Part shown: positions 1 through 6,414 of the stretch, piece after piece
Layout of the letters: every line of letters begins with the position of its first letter
How positions within the stretch are numbered: the first letter of the stretch is position 1
NCBI GenBank assembly: GCA_046732855.1
Contig: JBKPNX010000231.1
Span: 1 to 7,816, forward strand
DNA from: JBKPNX01 sp046732855
Lineage (GTDB): Bacteria; Pseudomonadota; Alphaproteobacteria; Geminicoccales; Geminicoccaceae
Direction: 5' to 3'
DNA: 7,816 nucleotides
Translations under genes and position numbers: made by a program
The notes under the pieces: model-generated
Seen by the model: the letters and a program-made list of their open reading frames with translations, nothing else
Databases searched by the model: none
What the model was told of the DNA's origin: nothing

Positions 1-141
1 GGCCTGGGCCCCTTCCTGGCAGAGCTGCAGCTCCGAGCCGACCGCGCCGCAGGAAATCGAGACGGTGGCGGCCGAGACGCCGGTCGCGCCGATCGCCAAA
101 GTCGCCGCAAGCAGCGCCACGCCGTTCCGCCAGCCGCGCAT
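1..141 (-). CDS. Sugar ABC transporter substrate-binding protein, N-terminal fragment
   Basis: Partial gene, cut by the left window edge after 47 codons. Reading from ATG at 141, the first 24 residues form a Sec signal peptide: a short basic N-terminus (MRGWRN), a hydrophobic core rich in Ala/Leu, and a VSA cleavage motif at residues 22-24. The mature start runs TVSISCGAVGSELQLC, followed by QEGAQA. This resembles the N-terminus of family 1 (maltose/trehalose/ThuE-type) extracellular solute-binding proteins, which deliver a sugar to an inner-membrane ABC permease from the periplasm. An AGGGGG Shine-Dalgarno lies 8 nt upstream (150-155) and supports this start. An in-frame ATG at 162 would add seven non-signal-like residues and has no such site. 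The neighbouring isomerase, oxidoreductase and lactonase genes on the same strand fit a carbohydrate-uptake locus. The substrate cannot be told from this fragment. Confidence 0.72.
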   Translation of the reverse strand, partial: MRGWRNGVALLAATLAIGATGVSAATVSISCGAVGSELQLCQEGAQA

Positions 142-149
142 CCCACATT

Positions 150-155
150 CCCCCT
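150..155 (-). promoter_or_regulatory. Ribosome binding site of the ABC binding-protein gene
   Basis: Minus-strand AGGGGG, 8 nt before the ATG at 141. It decides between this start and an in-frame ATG 21 nt upstream, because the site lies inside the extra stretch and would be within the coding region if the upstream ATG were used. Confidence 0.55.
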
Positions 156-324
156 GATTCATGGCTCGCGCTCGGCCCGGGCGACCTCGGTCCCCGTGTG
201 ACGAGCGGATCGCAGCGAGTCTTCCAATCACCAGTTCTGTTATCCCGCAGCCTCACCAAGACCGTGCCGGCTGTCAAGCGCCTGACCGGCCGGCGCGCAG
301 GAGCAATCGAAAAGAGGGTGCGAG

Positions 325-373
325 AAATCGCTAAGTCGTTGTTTCAGGCCGGCTGCTCGGGTTCGTTTGGTTT
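325..373 (+). repeat. Short dispersed repeat, copy A
   Basis: A 49-nt stretch that matches 664-712 at 40 of 49 positions by direct comparison, without gaps. The outer parts are the best conserved: AAATCGCTAA at the left end, and GGCTGCT followed by GGGTTCGTTTGG at the right end. Two non-coding copies this similar about 340 bp apart suggest an interspersed intergenic element rather than a gene fragment. I cannot assign it to a named family from sequence alone. Confidence 0.6.
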
Positions 374-663
374 GGCGCAGCAGACCGCGCCCGTTTCGGC
401 CAGCTCGTTCCGTGGCGTCAGCGGAACACCCCGCTGGAGGCCGCCCTGGTTAACCTAGCGTCAACCAATTGCGGTTAACCCATCCTTCGGCAGGTCCATG
501 CGACCGTAGGAATCCGTGCCGGCGCAGCCGGGCGGGCGGGGCGGAGGGGCGGCCCAGGGCTTCGGGCAGGCACGAGGGGAGGCATTGTGCACCTGGTGGG
601 GTGGGAAGTGTTGGTCGAGCCAGCGTAGGCGATAGCGCACCGGCGCGGATCCAGCCATTGTCA

Positions 664-712
664 AAATCGCTAACTCATCGATCCAGCTCGGCTGCTTGGG
701 TTCGTTTGGCTT
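664..712 (+). repeat. Short dispersed repeat, copy B
   Basis: Same orientation and length as copy A (325-373), with 9 substitutions and no gap. It shares AAATCGCTAA, then a 16-nt less conserved spacer, then CGGCTGCT and GGGTTCGTTTGG. Confidence 0.6.
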
Positions 713-739
713 CCGTGCGCGACCACCCGCATCCCGTCG

Positions 740-782
740 AACTCGTGACCCAGGCGATCTGCTCGGGTTCGTTCGGTTTTTC
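740..782 (+). repeat. Short dispersed repeat, degenerate copy C
   Basis: The right half, CTGCTCGGGTTCGTTCGG, matches copies A and B with one change within GGGTTCGTTTGG. The left half (AACTCGTGACCCAG) aligns to copy B only with a one-base gap, and the AAATCG end is not recognisable. It has the same orientation as A and B and lies 28 nt beyond copy B. Confidence 0.4.
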
Positions 783-936
783 GCGCGCAGCCAGCAAACC
801 GCACGCCGTCCGCCAGCCTTCCCCAAGAACTGCAAAGGGTATGAAGTGTACCTAAGGCTAGGAATTTTATCAACAAGGCGCACGTCATCGGGGTGCCCTC
901 TAAGTCCCCATGTCGGCAGCGTGGAGCAGGTTCGGA

Positions 937-957
937 CCGATCTCTTGTAGGGATCGG
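937..957 (-). terminator. Hairpin after the TIR-STAND-WD40 stop codon
   Basis: Perfect 6-bp inverted repeat, CCGATC (937-942) and GATCGG (952-957), with a 9-nt loop, beginning one base after the TAA stop at 961-959. There is no T-tract on the minus strand after it, so it is not a classic intrinsic terminator. It could be a weak terminator or a 3'-end stabilising hairpin, or chance. Confidence 0.28.
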
Positions 958-958
958 G

Positions 959-3900
959 TTAAGGATCGAGATCGCCGCCGCAGGCGCGGCGCTGGGCCGG
1001 GGTGAGATCGGCATCCTCCGCGCTGACAAGCGGATCGACGAGTTGCAGGCGCGTGCGCTCGGCACGGCTGAGAGGGCACAGCTGCTCGGCCTCGGCGGCG
1101 AGCGTAGCCAGCGGGGCTGTCATGTTGCCGGCGTCCCACACCCGCAGCGTGTTGTCATGCGAGCCCGAGACGATGCGCCGGCCGTCCGGCGAGAACGCGA
1201 CGCTCGAGACCGCATACTCGTGGCCGCGCAGGGGCTCGCCCACCGGCTGGCCGGTGGCCGCGTCCCACAACCGCAGCGTCTTGTCAAAAGAGCCCGAGAC
1301 GATGCGTCTGCCGTCCGGCGAGAACGCGACGCTCAAGACCTCATCCTCGTGGCCGCGCAGGGGCTCGCCCACCGGCTGGCCGGTGGCCGCGTCCCACACC
1401 CGCAGCGTCTTGTCAAAAGAGGAGCCCGAGACGATGCGCCCGCCGTCCGGCGAGAACGCGACGCTCGAGACCCCACCCTCGTGGCCGCGCAGCGGCTCGC
1501 CCACCGGCTGGCCGGTGGCCGCGTCCCACACCCGCAGCGTGTTGTCCCCTGAGCCGGAGAGGATGCGCTGGCCGTCCGGCGAGAAGGCGACGCTCAAGAC
1601 CTCACCCTCGTGGCCGCGCAGCGGCTCGCCCACCGGCTGGCCGGTGGCCGCGTCCCACACCCGCAGCGTCATGTCAAAAGAGCCCGAGACGATGCGATTG
1701 CCGTCCGGCGAGAACGCGACGCTGTTGATAAAACTCTCGTGGCCGCGCAGGGGCTCGCCCACCGGCTGGCCGGTGGCCGCGTCCCACACCCGCAGCGTCT
1801 TGTCCACTGAGCCCGAGACGATGCGCCGGCCGTCTGGCGAGAACGCGACGCCGATGACCGCCCGCATCGTCTTGTCCACTGAGCCCCAGACGATGCGCCG
1901 GCCGTCCGAGAACGCGACGCCGGTGACCGCATACTCGTGACCGCGCAGGGGCTCGCCCACCGGCTGGCCGGTGGCCGCGTCCCACACCCGCAGCGTGTTG
2001 TCATGCGAGCCCGAGACGATGCGCTCGCCATCCGGCGAGAAGGCGACGCTCAAGACCTCACCCTCGTGGCCGCGCAGCGGCGCGCCCACAGGTCGGCCAG
2101 TGCCAGCGTCCCAGATCCGTAGCGTCTTATCCCAAGAGCCCGAGACGATGCGCTGACCGTCCGGCGAAAATGCGACGCTCCAAACCTCACCCTCGTGGCC
2201 GGGCAGCGGCTCGCCCACCGGCTGGCCGGTGGCCGCATCCCAAAACCGCAGCGTCTTGTCCCTTGAGCCCGAGACGATGCGCCCGCCGTCCGGCGAGAAC
2301 GCGACGCTCGAGACCTCATCCTCGTGACCGCGCAGCGGCTCGCCCACCGGCTGGCCGGTGGCCGCGTCCCACAACCGCAGCGTCTTGTCCACTGAGCCCG
2401 AGACGATGCGCCGGCCGTCCGGCGAGTACGCGACGCTCGAGACCAAATCCTCATGGCCGCGCAGGGGCTCGCCCACCGGCTGGCCGGTGGCCGCGTCCCA
2501 CACCCGCAGCGTCTTGTCCCAGGAGCCCGAGACGATGCGCCGGCCGTCCGGCGAGAACGCGACGCTGTAGATCACATCCGCGTGACCGCGCAACGGCTCG
2601 CCCACCGGCTGGCCGGTGGCCGCGTCCCACAACCGCAGCGTCTTGTCCCTTGAGCCCGAGACGATGCGCCTGCCGTCCGGCGAGAACGCGACGCTCGAGA
2701 CCTCATCCTCGTGGCCGCGCAGCGGCTCGCCCACCGGCTGGCCGGTGGCCGCGTCCCACAACCGCAGCGTCCTATCCCAAGAGCCCGAGACGATGCGCCT
2801 GCCGTCCGGCGAGAACGCGACGCTCCAGACCCCACCCTTGTGGCCGCGCAGCGGCTCGCCCACCGGCTGGCCGGTGGCCGCGTCCCACACCCGCAGCGTC
2901 ATGTCAAAAGAGCCCGAGACGATGCGATTGCCGTCCGGCGAGAACGCGACGCTCCACACCCAATCCTCATGGCCGCGCAGGCGCATCGTCTCCAATGGCA
3001 TACTCAGCGCATTGGCAAGTGCGGCTTCCGCCTCCGGGACGTAGCGCAAGTCGCGATCCGATCGGCTCGCGGGAATTACACCCAGAGCTACCAGGGCGCC
3101 GACGCGGGCGCTGCCCTCGTCACTGAACTTTCGCGCGTATCCGGCGGCCGCAAGCGCGCCGGCCCGCGTCTGGCGAATCGTTTCCTGCTCCGAGCGACGT
3201 GCAACAAAAGCCTGCTTTCTCGCCACTAGCTCCGAGCGAACGGCGGCATCGCGCAGTTCCTTTGCGGACCAGGCCAGACCCGCCATGACGATCGCGACCA
3301 GGCCCAGGCCCAGCACCAAGGCCGCGCCCCTGATGCGGCGCCACCTCACGCGGTTCTTGTCGGCGGTGGTCGACGCGTCGATGTAGTCCGCGATGTCGTC
3401 GATCATTACATCGCCAGGCTCTTCGCGCAGCTTGCGGGCGGCTTCGAGCCGGAGGCCGGGCGGGATCAGCAGATCCTTGCTTCTGTTATTACTCTCCCAG
3501 CGCGCACGGTCGTTCGCCACGTCCGTCCGCGTACGCAGGTTCGCGCGGTTCTCGTCGACCCACTTGCGCAGCTCGCCCCAGTGGCGGATCAGCGCCTCGT
3601 GGGTGACTTCGGCGACGGCGCCGCCGGGGCGATGCTCGCCGGTGACGAGAAGGCGCGCATCCGGCCCGGCGAATTTCTGCACGACCTCCTGCGTCGCGCT
3701 GTCGGTCGGCAGTGCGATCCGGGCGCGCGTGTCCTCGCGGCCCTCGCCCGGGGTGACGAGGCTGACGAACAGGCGCTTGGCCGCGGCCTTCTGCTCATCC
3801 GAGAGTTCCGCGTAGAGCTTATTCGCCCGGCCATCGAGCGCCCGCTCCAGACCGGCATACTGACCAAGGCCGATCCGGGCGTCGTCCCGCTTCGCCCAGG

Positions 3901-5203
3901 CCTGCTCCAGCGCATATTCGAGCAGCGGCAGTTTGCCGATGTCGTACTCGTCCTGTCGGCCCGAGGTGACGTCGAGGCCAATGTCACGCAGGAGACGGTC
4001 GGTAAGATCGCCATCGACCTGCGCGCCGACCGCCTTCGCGGGCCCCTCGATCGCGTCGCGCAGCTCCGCTTCGGTCATCGGCCCGAGGCTGACCTGGCAT
4101 TGCTGGACGGCTTCGCGCAGACGGTCGTGGCCTTGAATGTCGGGATAGAAGTCGGAGCGGACGGTGAGGACCAGCGTGCAGGGCGACGTGGCGGCGGCGT
4201 CCAGCACCAAGTCGATGAACAGCCGCGCGTCGGCGCGGCGCTTGTCCTCGTCGGTCGTGACCTCGCGGGGCTGCGCCTGGGTATAGAGCTCTTCCCACTG
4301 ATCGACGTAAAGCAACAGCCGCGTGGTGCCGATCCTTTCTTTGTCTTTGAGCCAGTCGCGAATCAGCTGAGCGAGCGATACTTTCTTTGCCCGCAGCGAA
4401 TCGACACCGTGGTTGATCTTCTCGAGCTTCTGGGTGCGGCTAGCGTCTTCGGGCGGGGGATCGAACGTGTCGATCAGGGCATGCAGCGGTTCGCTGCCCG
4501 GGCGCAGAGCGACCATGTCCCACACGGCATCATTGCCGAGGCCTTTTTCCTTGCGGAGCGCAGGCAGCAGACCAGCATAGACGACCGAGGACTTGCCGCT
4601 CCCCGAACGACCGACCACGGCGACCAGGTTGGCGGGCGAACGTTGGCGGACCTTCTGGACGAGCTCCTCGACGTAGCGCCCGCGGCCGAAGAACAGGCCG
4701 GCGTCCTCTTCGCGGAACGGCAGGAGGCCGCGATAAGGGCAGAGCCCGGGGAGGCGCGGGTCGCCCGCGATGTTGCCGATCGCTTCCGCCTGCACGCCGG
4801 CGATCAGCCGCTGCAGCTCCTCCGGATCGTCGAGGCGCAGGTCGACCCACGTGTTGAGGCCGAGAAAGCGCCCGAGCGGCGCATCGCGGTTCTCCAGGCC
4901 GTCGAGCAGCACGGGCAGGACCGGGAAGGGCCGGTTCGTCTTCTCGCAAGCTACCTGACGATCGAGGCCGAGCTGAATCTCGCGCTGCTGCCATGTCCCG
5001 ATGCCCGACGGGCCGAGCAGGACCGCCATCGCGTCGCAGCGGGCAATCGCCTGTTCAAGCTGCGGTTGCCAAGGCTGACCCGCGGGGAGGGCGTAGCGGT
5101 CCAGGAAGGCCGAGATGCCGACCGTGGTCAAATGCGCCCGCAATGCCTGTGCCGCCGCATTGTCGGAGCGGCTGTAGCTGATGAAGACCTCTGGCGCGGA
5201 CAT
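959..5203 (-). CDS. TIR - nSTAND1 NTPase - transmembrane - WD40 repeat protein (NLR-like)
   Basis: Encodes about 1414 aa from ATG 5203; a GTG at 5212 would add MNN, and neither start has a strong ribosome binding site. Residues 5-140 are a TIR domain: it opens with EVFISYSRSD, and W71 with E75 in TWQQRE sits where TIR NADases carry the catalytic Glu. From about 155 (CPYRGLLPF, then FFGR) an nSTAND1-type P-loop NTPase follows, with Walker A GRSGSGKS (K204), Walker B LLLYVDQWEE (D301), an arginine motif TVRSDFY (R349), and KLPLLEYAL (424-432), resembling the STAND GxP region. One hydrophobic segment lies at about 624-647, followed by a charged helical linker and WD40 repeats at 742-1358. A 56-residue tail containing two Cys ends the protein. 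Known relatives combine effector, switch and sensor, so I infer ligand binding by the WD40 part, NTP-driven oligomerisation, and TIR activation, perhaps NAD+ cleavage. An antiviral or self-recognition role is inference. It stands alone, between sugar-metabolism genes. Confidence 0.92.
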   Translation of the reverse strand: MSAPEVFISYSRSDNAAAQALRAHLTTVGISAFLDRYALPAGQPWQPQLEQAIARCDAMAVLLGPSGIGTWQQREIQLGLDRQVACEKTNRPFPVLPVLLDGLENRDAPLGRFLGLNTWVDLRLDDPEELQRLIAGVQAEAIGNIAGDPRLPGLCPYRGLLPFREEDAGLFFGRGRYVEELVQKVRQRSPANLVAVVGRSGSGKSSVVYAGLLPALRKEKGLGNDAVWDMVALRPGSEPLHALIDTFDPPPEDASRTQKLEKINHGVDSLRAKKVSLAQLIRDWLKDKERIGTTRLLLYVDQWEELYTQAQPREVTTDEDKRRADARLFIDLVLDAAATSPCTLVLTVRSDFYPDIQGHDRLREAVQQCQVSLGPMTEAELRDAIEGPAKAVGAQVDGDLTDRLLRDIGLDVTSGRQDEYDIGKLPLLEYALEQAWAKRDDARIGLGQYAGLERALDGRANKLYAELSDEQKAAAKRLFVSLVTPGEGREDTRARIALPTDSATQEVVQKFAGPDARLLVTGEHRPGGAVAEVTHEALIRHWGELRKWVDENRANLRTRTDVANDRARWESNNRSKDLLIPPGLRLEAARKLREEPGDVMIDDIADYIDASTTADKNRVRWRRIRGAALVLGLGLVAIVMAGLAWSAKELRDAAVRSELVARKQAFVARRSEQETIRQTRAGALAAAGYARKFSDEGSARVGALVALGVIPASRSDRDLRYVPEAEAALANALSMPLETMRLRGHEDWVWSVAFSPDGNRIVSGSFDMTLRVWDAATGQPVGEPLRGHKGGVWSVAFSPDGRRIVSGSWDRTLRLWDAATGQPVGEPLRGHEDEVSSVAFSPDGRRIVSGSRDKTLRLWDAATGQPVGEPLRGHADVIYSVAFSPDGRRIVSGSWDKTLRVWDAATGQPVGEPLRGHEDLVSSVAYSPDGRRIVSGSVDKTLRLWDAATGQPVGEPLRGHEDEVSSVAFSPDGGRIVSGSRDKTLRFWDAATGQPVGEPLPGHEGEVWSVAFSPDGQRIVSGSWDKTLRIWDAGTGRPVGAPLRGHEGEVLSVAFSPDGERIVSGSHDNTLRVWDAATGQPVGEPLRGHEYAVTGVAFSDGRRIVWGSVDKTMRAVIGVAFSPDGRRIVSGSVDKTLRVWDAATGQPVGEPLRGHESFINSVAFSPDGNRIVSGSFDMTLRVWDAATGQPVGEPLRGHEGEVLSVAFSPDGQRILSGSGDNTLRVWDAATGQPVGEPLRGHEGGVSSVAFSPDGGRIVSGSSFDKTLRVWDAATGQPVGEPLRGHEDEVLSVAFSPDGRRIVSGSFDKTLRLWDAATGQPVGEPLRGHEYAVSSVAFSPDGRRIVSGSHDNTLRVWDAGNMTAPLATLAAEAEQLCPLSRAERTRLQLVDPLVSAEDADLTPAQRRACGGDLDP
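1130..2980 (-). repeat. WD40-encoding tandem array of 129-nt units
   Basis: In-gene array of 1851 nt (617 codons) that keeps one reading frame throughout. Regular 43-codon units start at 2980, 2851, 2722, 2593, 2464, 2335, 2206, 2077, 1750, 1621 and 1360. The exceptions are a 66-codon fused unit at 1948-1751, a 44-codon unit at 1492-1361, and a shortened last unit at 1231-1130. Each regular unit contains GHxxxVxSVAFSPDG, then RIVSGSxDxTLRxWD, then AATGQPVGEP. The constant parts are nearly identical at DNA level, including third positions, so the copies are recent or kept alike by gene conversion. Unit 7 (2206-2078) is the most diverged. The variable codons are those just after GH, the one before SVAF, the one after SPDG, the ones flanking the D after SGS, and the one before WD. 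Confidence 0.93.
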
Positions 5204-5233
5204 ATTGTTCACACTGCCGAATGATATGGTCTG

Positions 5234-5247
5234 CTATGACTCCATAG
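5234..5247. promoter_or_regulatory. Inverted repeat upstream of the TIR-STAND-WD40 gene
   Basis: Perfect 5-bp arms CTATG (5234-5238) and CATAG (5243-5247) around 4 nt. A second overlapping pair, CTCC (5240-5243) and GGAG (5247-5250), shares the same centre region. It lies 30 nt before the ATG at 5203, where an operator or leader hairpin could sit. No convincing -35/-10 pair was recognised nearby. A short palindrome of this kind can also arise by chance. Confidence 0.25.
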
Positions 5248-5340
5248 GAGCAAAACGTCTAGTCTCCCGCCCATCCTCAAGTTGCGCGGGTCCAGGACCC
5301 CCAGGTCGCGTGGGAAGCGAATTCGTTGGGACGGGAGATA

Positions 5341-5356
5341 GCGGCCGCTTGGCCGC
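5341..5356 (-). terminator. Hairpin directly after the SMP-30 gene stop
   Basis: GCGGCC (5341-5346) and GGCCGC (5351-5356) form a perfect 6-bp GC-only stem with a 4-nt loop, abutting the TAG stop at 5359-5357. No T-run follows on the minus strand. It may end or protect the sugar-operon transcript before the TIR-STAND gene. GC-rich DNA produces such stems by chance, so confidence is low. Confidence 0.3.
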
Positions 5357-6322
<966 letters not shown>

Positions 6323-6333
6323 GCCGGGCGTTT

Positions 6334-6338
6334 CCTCC
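6334..6338 (-). promoter_or_regulatory. Ribosome binding site of the SMP-30 family gene
   Basis: Minus-strand GGAGG followed by AAA, 11 nt before the ATG at 6322. The spacing is slightly long. It supports the internal ATG over the much longer open frame that extends upstream. Confidence 0.6.
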
Positions 6339-6414
6339 AAAGGTCTATCGGTCCTCGCCGCGCCGCGCGCCCGAGACGTGGCTGCCAGGGGGCGTGCGGT
6401 CGTGCCGCGGGCGC

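Larger units (their letters stand above)
142..958. other. Long intergenic region without a supported gene
   Basis: About 800 nt between the binding-protein start and the stop of the TIR-STAND-WD40 gene. Open frames of 80 to 140 codons exist on both strands. They overlap one another, have no convincing ribosome binding site, are Arg/Pro/Ser-rich, and give no recognisable domain; several run straight through the short dispersed repeats. I therefore call none of them genes. What it does contain is three related copies of a short repeat (325-373, 664-712, about 740-782), a pair of GGTTAACC palindromes (448-455, 473-480), an AT-richer patch near 835-875, and a hairpin at 937-957. Its 141-side end must hold the promoter or leader of the transporter gene if that gene is transcribed separately. 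Confidence 0.6.

Noticed and set aside
461..883. A 140-codon minus-strand open frame in the gene-free region
   Set aside because: It passes through two copies of the dispersed repeat, has no good ribosome site and no domain, and its composition differs from the real genes around it.
893..1940. Plus-strand open frames of 219 and 312 codons over the array's 3' part
   Set aside because: These are further repeat-driven shadows of the WD40 array, without ribosome binding sites or family signatures.
1130..2980. The regular direct repeats considered as a CRISPR array or non-coding satellite
   Set aside because: The units translate without a stop as WD40 blades in the frame of the upstream domains, and there are no unique spacers between short repeats.
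2170..3126. A 318-codon plus-strand open frame with a regular Arg/Pro/Ser repeat pattern
   Set aside because: It is the shadow of the WD40 array in another frame; the periodicity comes from the 129-nt units, not from a real repeat protein.
3581..5224. A 547-codon plus-strand open frame opposite the TIR and NTPase region
   Set aside because: It is fully antisense to a gene with clear domains, has no recognisable motif, and arises from high GC at third codon positions.
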